From positions 286,417 through 350,416 of the forward strand of contig NZ_NEVN01000005.1 of the NCBI RefSeq assembly GCF_002261475.1: a stretch of DNA of 64,000 nt. Direction: 5' to 3'. Positions 35,802-44,445 of this stretch are shown piece after piece. This DNA is from Bordetella genomosp. 5. Lineage in GTDB: Bacteria; Pseudomonadota; Gammaproteobacteria; Burkholderiales; Burkholderiaceae_B. Numbering within the stretch: position 1 is the first letter of the stretch; every line of letters begins with the position of its first letter. Below the pieces are notes generated by a model. It was given only the letters and a program-made list of their open reading frames with translations. It did no database searches and had not been told where the DNA came from. The translations under genes and the position numbers were made by a program.

Positions 35802-38546
35802 ATGACGACCCGGCAGCCCGGCGACAACGATTTCGCCCGCAAGGAGGTCACGCGCACCATTCTCGAGGCGCTGTGGCGACGGCGCCGGCGCACGGCCATC
35901 GCGATCGTGCTGCTCATCGTGGCCAAGCTGCTGATGGTGCTGGTGCCGGTGCTGCTCAAACATGTGGTCGACCGGCTCAGCGCGCCCGGGATGCTGGTGC
36001 TGCCCGCGTTCCTCCTGTTGGGCTACGCCCTGATACGCTTCGGCGGCAGCCTCTTCACCGAGCTGCGCGACGTGGTGTTCGTGCGCGTGGCGCAACAGGC
36101 CGTGGCCGATTTCACGGTCCGCATCTTCGACCAGCTGCAGCGGCTGGGCGCGCGCTTTCATGGCACGCGCCAGACCGGCAGTCTGGCCCGCGATGTGGAG
36201 CGCGGCACGGCCGGTCTGGGCTTTCTGCTGGGCACGGGGCTGTTCACGCTGCTGCCCACGCTGGTAGAGATCGTGTCCGTGGTGGCGATCCTGCTGGCCG
36301 GCTACAGCGCCTGGTTCGCGCTCATCGTCGCGCTCACCTTCGTCGCGTACTTCTCCTACACCGTGGTCATGGTGCGCAAACGCGTGCCCTACCAGCGCCA
36401 GTTGAACGAGCTGGACTCGCTCGCGAGCGGGCGCATCGTCGACAGCCTGTTGAACTACGAAGCCGTCAAGCTCAACGCCAACGAGGCGCTCGAGTCGGGC
36501 CGGCTGCGGGGGGTGCTCGACGATTGGGCCGGCGTCGGCATACGCAATCAGTATTCGCTGTCCCGCCTGCACGTGGGGCAGAGCGGCATCATCGCCTGCG
36601 GCGTGGCCGCCGTGATGCTGCTGGCCGGACAGCATGTGGTGGCCGGCCGGATGACGGTGGGCGACCTCGTGCTGGTGAATGCCTACATCATCCAGATCTG
36701 CCTGCCGCTGAACACGCTGGGCCTGATCTTCCGCCAGGCGAAAGAAGCCTTCGTCAACGCGGAGCGTGTGTGCGAGCTGCTGCGCCTGCCCACCGAACAG
36801 GGCGAACAGGCCGGCCTGCCACCGCTGACAGCGGGCGCGGGTGGCATCCGGTTCGAGGGGGTGGGGTTCGGCTACGACGCGGGCCGCCAGATCCTGTGGG
36901 ATATCGATCTGGAAGTGCCGCCCGGTACGACGCTGGCCGTGGTGGGCGGCAGCGGCTCGGGCAAATCCACGCTGGCGCGCTTGCTGTTCCGCTTTCACGA
37001 CCCGACCGTGGGGCGTGTGCTGCTCAACGGACAGGATCTGCGCACGGTCAGCCTGACGAGCATCCGGCGCGCGCTGGGCATCGTGCCGCAGGACACGCTG
37101 CTGTTCAATGACACGATCGCCTTCAACATCGGCTACAGCGATCCGGCCGCCACGCGCGAGCAGATCGTCCAGGCGGCACGGGCCGCCCGCGTTCACGATT
37201 TCATCGAAAGCCTGCCCGCCGGCTACGACACGCCGGTCGGCGAACGCGGGGTCAAGCTCTCGGGCGGCGAACGCCAGCGCATCGCCATCGCACGGGTGAT
37301 ACTCAAAAACCCGTCGATCCTCGTCTTCGACGAGGCCACCTCGGCGCTCGACACGCGCACCGAGCGTGCGATCCAGGGTGAGCTGGAACGGATCTCGCGC
37401 GGTCGCACCACGCTCATCATCGCGCACCGGCTTTCCACGATCGTGCACGCGGAGCAGATCGTGGTGCTCGACCGGGGTCGCGTGGCCGAGCGCGGCCGGC
37501 ACGACGAATTGCTGGCCCGGGACGGCCTGTATGCGCAGATGTGGGCGCTGCAGCGTCAGCAACACGCGCTGGAGGCGGCCGGCGAGCAGGAGACGCGCCA
37601 GCCCGTGCATCTTGCGGCTGTCGTGGCGGGCGTGCTCGATGCCGCGCGCGACCTGGCGCACGACAAGGGCGTGAACCTCTACACGCTGATCGGCCAGGAA
37701 GCCTCGCGCATCACTGGCGATCCGAGCGCGATCCAGCGCCTGGTGTGGGACCTGTGCATGCACGCCATCGCCGTCACACCGGCCGGCGGGCGCGTGGAAA
37801 TCCGGCTCGCCCGCGCGGGTGGCCTGGCCTCGCTGGCCGTGACGGACGGCCGCGAGACGACGCTGCACAGCGGCGCGACCGCCGGACCGGACGGCGCCAC
37901 GCCGCTCGAGACCGGCTTGCCCGGCGCCGCGCCCGGCATTGCCGCCTTGCTGGTGCCCGATACGCTGCGTGAGGTGGCCGCGCTCGACCCGGCCGAGCTG
38001 GCCGCCCGCGCGCAACGGCAGGGAGGCATGTTCCACAGCCAGGTGTCGGCGGCGGGCGGTGTGACCTACGCCGTGGAATTTCCGTTGCGGGCGGTCGACA
38101 GCGCACCGGCGCGCGAGGAACTGGCGCCGTCGACGCTGCGGCATACGGACGTGATGGTGGTGGACGACCAGCCCGAAGCCCGGGAGATCGTCGGCGAGGT
38201 GCTGCGTGAACACGGCGCGAATGTCAGCGTTTACGCCGATGGCACCAGCGCCCTGGCCGCGCTGGCCGCGATGCCCTCGGCCGCGTGGCCGCAAGTGCTG
38301 GTGTGCGATCTGTCGCTGGGCGACATGGACGGCTACGAGGTCGTCGGGCGCCTGCGGGCGCTCGAAGCCGAGCGCGGTGCCGCGCTGGCGCATCGGGTCG
38401 CGGCATTGGCCTTGTCGGGCCACGCCAGCCAGGAAGACCGCCTGCGCAGCCTGTTGGCGGGGTTTCAGGTGCATCTCGCCAAACCGGCCGACATCAATGA
38501 GCTGGTCGCCACCGTGGGCGCGCTGGTGCCGCTGCGCCGGGGCTGA
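35802..38546 (+). CDS. Atm1-type ABC exporter fused to HATPase-like and receiver domains
   Basis: 914 residues in one frame. Residues 1-310 hold six helices of a type I exporter, with the NYEAVKLNANEALE motif typical of Atm1/HMT1-class exporters. Residues 340-580 are the nucleotide-binding domain: Walker A GGSGSGKST near 382-390, signature LSGGERQ near 486 and FDEATSALD. Residues 600-780 resemble a histidine-kinase ATPase domain (GDPSAIQRLVWDLCMHAIAVTPAGGRVEIRL), but the N-box Asn is His/Ala and no G1/G2 boxes are seen. Residues 783-914 are a full receiver domain: VVDDQ, phospho-Asp D836 (VCDLSLGDMDGYE), ALALSGHA and the Lys in HLAKP. The ABC part should export a thiol conjugate or metal complex; the fused tail suggests phospho-control. 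Confidence 0.88.
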   Translation: MTTRQPGDNDFARKEVTRTILEALWRRRRRTAIAIVLLIVAKLLMVLVPVLLKHVVDRLSAPGMLVLPAFLLLGYALIRFGGSLFTELRDVVFVRVAQQAVADFTVRIFDQLQRLGARFHGTRQTGSLARDVERGTAGLGFLLGTGLFTLLPTLVEIVSVVAILLAGYSAWFALIVALTFVAYFSYTVVMVRKRVPYQRQLNELDSLASGRIVDSLLNYEAVKLNANEALESGRLRGVLDDWAGVGIRNQYSLSRLHVGQSGIIACGVAAVMLLAGQHVVAGRMTVGDLVLVNAYIIQICLPLNTLGLIFRQAKEAFVNAERVCELLRLPTEQGEQAGLPPLTAGAGGIRFEGVGFGYDAGRQILWDIDLEVPPGTTLAVVGGSGSGKSTLARLLFRFHDPTVGRVLLNGQDLRTVSLTSIRRALGIVPQDTLLFNDTIAFNIGYSDPAATREQIVQAARAARVHDFIESLPAGYDTPVGERGVKLSGGERQRIAIARVILKNPSILVFDEATSALDTRTERAIQGELERISRGRTTLIIAHRLSTIVHAEQIVVLDRGRVAERGRHDELLARDGLYAQMWALQRQQHALEAAGEQETRQPVHLAAVVAGVLDAARDLAHDKGVNLYTLIGQEASRITGDPSAIQRLVWDLCMHAIAVTPAGGRVEIRLARAGGLASLAVTDGRETTLHSGATAGPDGATPLETGLPGAAPGIAALLVPDTLREVAALDPAELAARAQRQGGMFHSQVSAAGGVTYAVEFPLRAVDSAPAREELAPSTLRHTDVMVVDDQPEAREIVGEVLREHGANVSVYADGTSALAALAAMPSAAWPQVLVCDLSLGDMDGYEVVGRLRALEAERGAALAHRVAALALSGHASQEDRLRSLLAGFQVHLAKPADINELVATVGALVPLRRG

Positions 38547-38656
38547 GCGGGCGCGCGACGCTTTGCCGTTTCGCGCGCGCGGTACAGCGCCGCGCTGCGG
38601 TCCGGTCGACAGCGATTCGTTGCGCGCGAAACGTTTTCGGCGGGCGCCGTGATACC

Positions 38657-38716
38657 GGGATCAAGCGGGGGATCAAGCGGGGGAGCAATCGCGGCATCAA
38701 GCGGGGGATCAAGTGC
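38657..38716 (+). repeat. Five tandem 12 bp repeats
   Basis: The unit GGGATCAAGCGG occurs twice perfectly, then three times with one to three changes (GGGAGCAATCGC, GGCATCAAGCGG, GGGATCAAGTGC). It lies between the ABC-receiver gene and the glycan operon. It could be a repeated protein-binding site or a simple minisatellite. Confidence 0.85.
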
Positions 38717-38783
38717 CCCTCGTCATTCTTACGCCCGTCCTGTAAGAAGTGCCTGATCCCCGTGGGTGCCGCGAAATCCGTCG

Positions 38784-38805
38784 CGCTGAGAAGCGCTTCT
38801 CAGCG
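38784..38805. promoter_or_regulatory. Perfect 22 bp palindrome upstream of the glycan operon
   Basis: CGCTGAGAAGC followed by its exact reverse complement, with no spacer. It lies 130 bases before the first start codon of the glycan operon. The absence of a spacer or T-run makes an operator more likely than a terminator; the binding factor is unknown. Confidence 0.55.
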
Positions 38806-38934
38806 GCCTCGACGGCACAGTGCTTGCGTTCCCGTCCCGCATCTGGAGAGCCTCGTCCGAAGCCTTGGCGGCGGCACCCGGAGACCCGCCACACCCGCTG
38901 TGGCCCCGAGTGGCCGTATCAAAGGAGCAGGGAC

Positions 38935-40206
38935 ATGAGAAGGATCGCCGTGATCAGTGAACACGCGTCGCCGCTTGCCGTCGCGGGCAGCGTGGACAGT
39001 GGTGGGCAGAACATTTATGTGGCGCAGATCGCGCGCCAGCTGGGTGCGTCGGGCGTGCATGTCGACGTGTTCACGCGCAAGGACAACCCCCTGCAGCCGG
39101 AGGTGGTGCACTGGCTGCCCAACGTCAACGTCATCCACGTTCCGGCCGGGCCGGCCTGCTATCTGCCCAAGGAAACGCTGCTGCCGCACATGGACGCCTT
39201 TTCGGCCTACCTGATGCGCTATGTGTCGCTGAGCCTGCATGGCTACGACGCCCTGCATGCGAACTTCTTCATGTCGGCGCACGCCGCGCTGCCCGTGGCT
39301 CAGGCGCACGGCATTCCGCTGGCGGTCACGTTTCACGCCTTGGGCAAGGTGCGCCGGCGTCACCAGCAGGAGGCCGACAAGTTTCCGGACAGCCGCTTCG
39401 ACATCGAAGACGAGATCGTGCGGCATGCCGACCGCATCATCGCCGAATGTCCCGAGGACCGGCTCGATCTGCTCCAGCTCTACAGCGCCGATCCGCGCCG
39501 CATCGACATCGTGCCTTGCGGTTACGACGCCGCGGAAATGCGCCCGATGCCACAGGCTCAGGCGCGCGCCGAGCTCGGCTGGGCCGACGACGACTTCCGT
39601 CTGCTGCAGCTCGGCCGCATGGTGCCCCGCAAGGGCGTTGACAACGTGATCCTGGGCCTCGCGAGGCTGCGCCAGGACCATGGCATCGCCGCCAGGCTGT
39701 GCGTGGTGGGCGGCAACAGCGATCTGCCGAACGAGCGCGCCACGCCGGAGATCGGCCGGCTGCGCCGCCTGGCCGAGGACGCCGGGGTGGGCCCGTGGGT
39801 GCAGTTCGAGGGACGGCGCGCGCGCGCGGACCTGGCGCGCTATTACTGCGCGAGCGACGTGTTCGTCACCACGCCCTGGTATGAGCCCTTCGGCATCACG
39901 CCGGTGGAGGCGATGGCCTGCGGGCGCCCGGTGGTGGGTTCGGACACCGGCGGCATCCGAACTACCGTGGTCGATGGGCGCACGGGCCTGCTCGTGCCGC
40001 CCAAGAATCCCGAGGCGCTGGCGGCCTGTCTGGCCCAGCTGGCGCGCGATCCGGCGCTGCGCCACCGCATGGGGCAGGCAGGACGCGAGCGCGCGCGGCG
40101 TCATTACACCTGGCGCCGCGTGGCGCGGGATCTGTTGAACGTGTACGGCCGGATGATCGCCGGACAACCCGCCACGCAGCCGCGCGCGGCACGCATCGCG
40201 GCGTGA
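38935..40206 (+). CDS. GT4-family glycosyltransferase (sucrose synthase-like N-terminus)
   Basis: 423 residues, GT-B fold. The N-terminus SEHASPLAVAGSVDSGGQNIYVAQIARQLG is the GGxxVY-type loop of sucrose-phosphate/trehalose-type GT4 enzymes. The C-terminal half has QLGRMVPRKGVDNVI and the catalytic E-x7-E pair E317/E325 in YEPFGITPVEAMACG. AAAGGAG precedes the ATG; the frame is open further upstream, but that stretch contains the palindrome. It is the first gene of the ten-gene glycan operon. Donor and acceptor are unknown. Confidence 0.85.
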   Translation: MRRIAVISEHASPLAVAGSVDSGGQNIYVAQIARQLGASGVHVDVFTRKDNPLQPEVVHWLPNVNVIHVPAGPACYLPKETLLPHMDAFSAYLMRYVSLSLHGYDALHANFFMSAHAALPVAQAHGIPLAVTFHALGKVRRRHQQEADKFPDSRFDIEDEIVRHADRIIAECPEDRLDLLQLYSADPRRIDIVPCGYDAAEMRPMPQAQARAELGWADDDFRLLQLGRMVPRKGVDNVILGLARLRQDHGIAARLCVVGGNSDLPNERATPEIGRLRRLAEDAGVGPWVQFEGRRARADLARYYCASDVFVTTPWYEPFGITPVEAMACGRPVVGSDTGGIRTTVVDGRTGLLVPPKNPEALAACLAQLARDPALRHRMGQAGRERARRHYTWRRVARDLLNVYGRMIAGQPATQPRAARIAA

Positions 40207-40217
40207 AGGAGCGAACG

Positions 40218-40946
40218 ATGAACGAGTGGGAGAGTCTGACGGACCGGGTCGTGCTGGTGACGGGCGGGGGCAGCGGCCTGGGCGCCGCGCTATGCGAGAT
40301 GCTGGCGGCCGACGGCGCGCGCGTGGCGATCGCCGACATCGATGGGCAGCGAGCCGCCGTGCTGGCGGAGCGGCTGCGCGCGCAGGGCGCGGATGTGCTG
40401 CCGCTCGCGATGGACGTGGGCGTGTTGCTCGATGTGCGGGACGGACTCGAGGCTGCCCATCGGCATTTCGGCCGGCTCGACGCCATCGTGAACAGCGCTG
40501 GCGTGGACGTGACGGCGCCCCTCGAAGGTCTCGACGCCGACGTGTGGGAGCGTGTGCTGCGCACCAACCTGACCGGTCCGTTCCTGATGGCCAAGTTCGC
40601 GCAGCCATTACTGGCGCCGGGCGGTCATATCGTGAACATCGCGTCGACGGCCGCCCGCCGGGCCTGGCCGAATGCCAGCGTGTATCACGCCAGCAAGTGG
40701 GGCTTGATGGGCCTGTCGCATGCGCTGCATGCGGAGCTGCGCGGCGCCGGAATCAAGGTCAGCGCGGTCATCGCGGGCGGCATGCGCACGCCTTTCCTGC
40801 TCGATCGCTTTCCGGATATCGATGTCGACACACTGCAGGATCCCGCCAACGTGGCCCGCGCGGTGCGCTTCGTGTTGCTGCAGCCGCCCGAATCGGTGGT
40901 GCCGGAAGTGATGGTGCTGCCGATGAAGGAGACATCATGGCCCTGA
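40218..40946 (+). CDS. Short-chain dehydrogenase/reductase
   Basis: 242 residues. TGGGSGLG at 15-22 binds NAD(P), and NSAG, S and Y156-x3-K160 (VYHASK) form the classical SDR active site. It overlaps the next gene, a heptose-phosphatase homologue, by 10 bases and shares the operon with glycosyltransferases, so its substrate may be a sugar or sugar nucleotide. Confidence 0.88.
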   Translation: MNEWESLTDRVVLVTGGGSGLGAALCEMLAADGARVAIADIDGQRAAVLAERLRAQGADVLPLAMDVGVLLDVRDGLEAAHRHFGRLDAIVNSAGVDVTAPLEGLDADVWERVLRTNLTGPFLMAKFAQPLLAPGGHIVNIASTAARRAWPNASVYHASKWGLMGLSHALHAELRGAGIKVSAVIAGGMRTPFLLDRFPDIDVDTLQDPANVARAVRFVLLQPPESVVPEVMVLPMKETSWP

Positions 40947-41536
40947 GCCCGGCCATCTTCCTGGACAAGGACGGCACGCTGCTGGCCGACGTGCCCTACA
41001 ACGTGGATCCGGCGCTGATGACGTTCGCGCCGGGCGCGCGGGCGGGCCTGCGGCGCCTGGCCTCGACAGGCCTGCCGCTGGTGGTGATCAGCAATCAGTC
41101 GGGGCTGGCGTATGGGCGTTTCGACGAGGCCCAGCTCGCGGCCATGGCGCAACGGCTGAAGCGGATGTTCAGCGATGCCGGCGCGCAGCTCGACGCCCTG
41201 TACTGGTGTCCGCATCATCCGGCCGGCAGCGTGTCGCGCTATGCCCGGCTGTGCGATTGCCGCAAGCCCGCCTGCGGCCTGCTGCGGCGGGCGGCGAAGG
41301 ATCTGCGCCTGGATCTGTCCGCATCGTGGATGATCGGCGACATCCTCGATGACGTCGAGGCCGGGCGCCGGGCCGGCTGCGAGACCGTACTGCTGAATGT
41401 GGGCAACGAAACGATCTGGCGCGGCGGCCCGCTGCGCCGGCCCCGTATCGTGGTGCCCGATCTGCTGGCGGCCGCCGACGCGGTGCTGGCGCGGCTGGCG
41501 AGCCGCGGCGGGCTGCTCAACGGGGTGGCGGCATGA
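40937..41536 (+). CDS. gmhB: D,D-heptose 1,7-bisphosphate phosphatase-like HAD enzyme
   Basis: 199 residues of the HAD-IIIA class. FLDKDGTLL places nucleophile D10 and acid D12; VISNQSGLAYG and GDILDDVEAGRRAG are motifs II and III. CPHHPAG...CDCRKP is the Zn-binding set typical of GmhB and related histidinol-phosphatases. It removes the 7-phosphate in ADP-heptose synthesis in the classical pathway, but no other heptose synthesis gene is here. A different sugar phosphate is possible. ATGA overlap with the next gene. Confidence 0.82.
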   Translation: MALSPAIFLDKDGTLLADVPYNVDPALMTFAPGARAGLRRLASTGLPLVVISNQSGLAYGRFDEAQLAAMAQRLKRMFSDAGAQLDALYWCPHHPAGSVSRYARLCDCRKPACGLLRRAAKDLRLDLSASWMIGDILDDVEAGRRAGCETVLLNVGNETIWRGGPLRRPRIVVPDLLAAADAVLARLASRGGLLNGVAA

Positions 41537-42696
41537 GCGCCGTCCTGTCGCGCGACGAGACCGGACACGAGATGGCGCCGCCTGTGCCGGACCCGCATGC
41601 CGCGCCGGGTGCCGCCGACTGGGCCGACTGCCGTCATCTGCTGTGCATACGGCTCGACAACATGGGCGACGTGCTGATGAGCACGCCGGCCATGCGGGCG
41701 CTGCGCGATGGCGGCAGGCGGCGCATTACGCTGCTGGCCTCGCCGTCGGGCGCGCAGCTCGCGCCGTTCGTGGCGGAGATCGATGCGACGGTCGTACACG
41801 AGGCGGCGTGGGTGAAGAACGGCTCTCGTGGACATCAGGGCGATCTCGACGCCATTGCGCGTATGCGTGCGCTCGGCGTGGATGGGGCGGTGATTTTCAC
41901 CGTATACAGCCAGAGCGCCTTGCCGGCCGCGCTGCTGTGCCATCTGGCCGGTATTCCGCGCGTGCTGGCCTACAGCCGCGAGAACCCGTACCGCCTGATC
42001 TCTCATTGGCAACGCGAGACGGAGCCGGAGTCCGGGACGCGGCACGAGGTGCAGCGCCAGCTGGATCTGGTGGCCGCCATCGGCGCGCGCTGCGACGATG
42101 TGGGGCTGTCCTTCAAGGTGCGCGAGATCGACCGCCGGGGTCTGCACGCCACCTTGCACGCCGCCGGTGTGACGGAGCGCTCGGGCTGGATCGCGGTGCA
42201 CGCGGGCGCCACGGCAAGCTCGCGCCGCTATCCGGGCGCGCTGCTGGTGGAGGCGCTCACGCGTCTGCGGGGGGAGGGCCGCCGTGTGCTGCTGCTGGGC
42301 GGCAGCGAGGATCCGGCGCTCGCCGCGGCGCTGATGCGGGCGCGCGCCTTGTTGCCCGGTCTCATCGATCTGTCGGGTCGGCTCTCGCTGGGCGAACTGG
42401 GCGCGGCGCTCGAAGGGGCCAGCGTGTTCATCTGCAACAACAGCGGGCCGGCCCACATGGCGTCGGCGCTGCGGGTGCCGGTGGTGGACCTCTACGCGCT
42501 GACCAACCCCCAGCACACACCCTGGCAGACGGCGGCGCGCGTGCTCAATCACGATGTGCCCTGCAAGTACTGCTACCGCAGCGTGTGCCCGCAGGGGCAC
42601 CACGCCTGCCTCGCCGGGGTGGCGCCCGCGCGCGTGGCCGCGGCCGCGCACGAACTCTTGGATCTGCGCCGGCGCGCCCCGCGGGCCGCTGCATAG
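41533..42696 (+). CDS. Heptosyltransferase-like glycosyltransferase (GT9)
   Basis: 387 residues. LLCIRLDNMGDVLMSTPAMRALRD near 37-60 is the GT9 N-terminal signature; IAVHAGATASSRRYPGALLVEAL and FICNNSGPAHMASALRVPVVDLYALTNPQHTPW are the nucleotide-sugar side. An N-terminal extension of about 35 residues is unlike LPS WaaC/F. It pairs with the GmhB-like phosphatase, suggesting transfer of heptose. Confidence 0.85.
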   Translation: MSAVLSRDETGHEMAPPVPDPHAAPGAADWADCRHLLCIRLDNMGDVLMSTPAMRALRDGGRRRITLLASPSGAQLAPFVAEIDATVVHEAAWVKNGSRGHQGDLDAIARMRALGVDGAVIFTVYSQSALPAALLCHLAGIPRVLAYSRENPYRLISHWQRETEPESGTRHEVQRQLDLVAAIGARCDDVGLSFKVREIDRRGLHATLHAAGVTERSGWIAVHAGATASSRRYPGALLVEALTRLRGEGRRVLLLGGSEDPALAAALMRARALLPGLIDLSGRLSLGELGAALEGASVFICNNSGPAHMASALRVPVVDLYALTNPQHTPWQTAARVLNHDVPCKYCYRSVCPQGHHACLAGVAPARVAAAAHELLDLRRRAPRAAA

Positions 42697-42705
42697 GAGA
42701 CGACC

Positions 42706-44445
42706 ATGTACACCCTAGGCATCAACGCCGCCTACCACGACTGCTCCGCCGCGCTGGTTCGCGATGGCGTCGTGCTCGCCGCGGCGGAAGAAGAGCGCTT
42801 CACGCGCGTCAAGCACGGCAAGCGGCCGGTGCCGTTCACCGCCTGGCAACTGCCGTATCACGCGATCGATTACTGCCTGGCCGAAGCGGGCATCCGGCTG
42901 CGCGACGTGGACCACATCGTCTACTCCTACGATCCCCGGCTGCTGGGGCAGGGCGCGAGCCTGGCGCCCGAGATCGTGCTGCCGCTCGAACCGTCGCGGG
43001 CCGGCGTCGGTCCGGATGGCGAATCGCCCTGGGACCCGCTGTTCATCTCCTATCTGGTCAACGCGCCGCGTCAGCTGCTGGACGGCGCGCCCCATCACCT
43101 CAAGTCCCCGCGCTTCGACGACCTGACGCTGGACCACATCCAGTCCCGCTGGACCTATCTCGACCATCATCTGGCGCACGAAGCCAGCGCGTTCCTTGCC
43201 ACGCCGCACCCGGAGTCCGCCGTGCTCACCATGGACGGGCGCGGCGAGCGCGTCACCACCAGCTATGGCCATTTTCACGATGGCGAGTATGCGCGGCTCA
43301 AACAGATCGATCTGCCGCACTCGCTCGGCCTGCTTTACGAGGACGTCACGCGCTATCTCGGGTTCCTGCATTCTTCCGACGAATACAAGGTGATGGCGCT
43401 CGCATCATTCGGCACGCCCACCTATCGCAAGGAGTTTCGCGAGATCCTGCAGCTGGAAGAGGCGGGCGGCTATTCGCTCCAGCCGGCGCGTCTGGTCGAA
43501 CGCTTCGGACCTGCGCGGCGGCGGGGCGCGACCTTCGATGAGCGGCACAAGAACATCGCCAGCTCGCTGCAGTATGTCTTGGAGGAAACCGCGCTGCACA
43601 TGGTGCAATGGCTGCACGAGCAGACCGGCGCGCGGGCCTTGAGCATGGCGGGCGGCGTGGCGCTCAACTGCGTCATGAACGCGCGGATCGCCCGCGATGG
43701 TCCGTTCGAGGATGTGTGGGTTCAGCCGGCCGCAGGCGATGCGGGCACGGCGCTGGGCGCGGCGCTCTATGTCGATTACCACCGGCGCGGCCAGGGCCGG
43801 GCGTGGACGATGGAGCATGCCTACCTCGGGCCCGCGTACGACGACGAGACCATCGAGCGCTTCCTCGATCAATCGCGGCTGGCCTACCGCAGGCTCGACG
43901 ACGTGGCGGGCGAGACGGCTGCGCTGCTTGCGCAGCAGAAGATCATCGGCTGGTTCCAGGGGCGCATGGAGTTCGGCCCGCGCGCGTTGGGCTCGCGCTC
44001 GATCCTGGCCGCGCCGCTCGACAGTGCCATGCAGGCACGCCTCAATGGCCTGAAGGATCGAGAGGATTTTCGGCCGGTGGCGCCGGTCGTGATGGAAGAG
44101 CGGGCGGTGGAGTGGTTCGACGGGCGCGGCGCCGCGCGGATCTGTGCGCCGTTCATGCTGTTCGTGTACGACGTCCTGCCGCACCGCGCGCGGCAGATTC
44201 CCGCGGTCAGGCACATCGACGGCACGGCGCGGGTCCAGACGGTCCGGCGCGATCAGAACGAGCGCTATTACGACCTGCTCGCCGCCTTCGAAAAGCTGAC
44301 GGGCGTGCCGGTGCTCGTGAACACGTCGTTCAACACCCGCGGCGAACCCGTCGTCTGCACGCCGCGCGATGCGGTCGAATCGTTCTGGAGCTCGCCGCTG
44401 GACGCGCTCGTGATCGGCTCCTACCTGGTCGAGAAGCCGCGATGA
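42706..44445 (+). CDS. NodU/CmcH-type carbamoyltransferase
   Basis: 579 residues. The N-terminal Kae1-like domain starts YTLGINAAYHDCSAALVRDG and contains the metal-binding HHLAHEASAF and the glycine-rich LSMAGGVALNCVMNARI; the C-terminal YrdC-like part has QGRMEFGPRALGSRSILA. The family moves a carbamoyl group from carbamoyl phosphate to a sugar or antibiotic hydroxyl. In this operon a sugar of the glycan is the likely target. Length is typical. Confidence 0.92.
   Translation: MYTLGINAAYHDCSAALVRDGVVLAAAEEERFTRVKHGKRPVPFTAWQLPYHAIDYCLAEAGIRLRDVDHIVYSYDPRLLGQGASLAPEIVLPLEPSRAGVGPDGESPWDPLFISYLVNAPRQLLDGAPHHLKSPRFDDLTLDHIQSRWTYLDHHLAHEASAFLATPHPESAVLTMDGRGERVTTSYGHFHDGEYARLKQIDLPHSLGLLYEDVTRYLGFLHSSDEYKVMALASFGTPTYRKEFREILQLEEAGGYSLQPARLVERFGPARRRGATFDERHKNIASSLQYVLEETALHMVQWLHEQTGARALSMAGGVALNCVMNARIARDGPFEDVWVQPAAGDAGTALGAALYVDYHRRGQGRAWTMEHAYLGPAYDDETIERFLDQSRLAYRRLDDVAGETAALLAQQKIIGWFQGRMEFGPRALGSRSILAAPLDSAMQARLNGLKDREDFRPVAPVVMEERAVEWFDGRGAARICAPFMLFVYDVLPHRARQIPAVRHIDGTARVQTVRRDQNERYYDLLAAFEKLTGVPVLVNTSFNTRGEPVVCTPRDAVESFWSSPLDALVIGSYLVEKPR

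Larger units (their letters stand above)
38547..38934. other. 388 bp non-coding gap before the glycan operon
   Basis: No convincing gene lies here. It holds an inverted repeat (CGTTTCGCGCG 38567-38577 with 38623-38633), five 12 bp tandem units (38657-38716) and a perfect 22 bp palindrome (38784-38805). It is the longest non-coding stretch in the window and probably carries the promoter of the ten-gene glycan operon. Confidence 0.7.

Noticed and set aside
35634..38474. A 946-codon open frame antisense to the ABC-receiver gene.
   Set aside because: Low-complexity Gln/His/Arg-rich translation without domains; it mirrors the real plus-strand gene.
38494..38712. A 72-codon minus-strand frame reading the 12 bp repeats as PRLIPRLIP.
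   Set aside because: No ribosome site, a highly basic meaningless tail and overlap with the end of the ABC-receiver gene.
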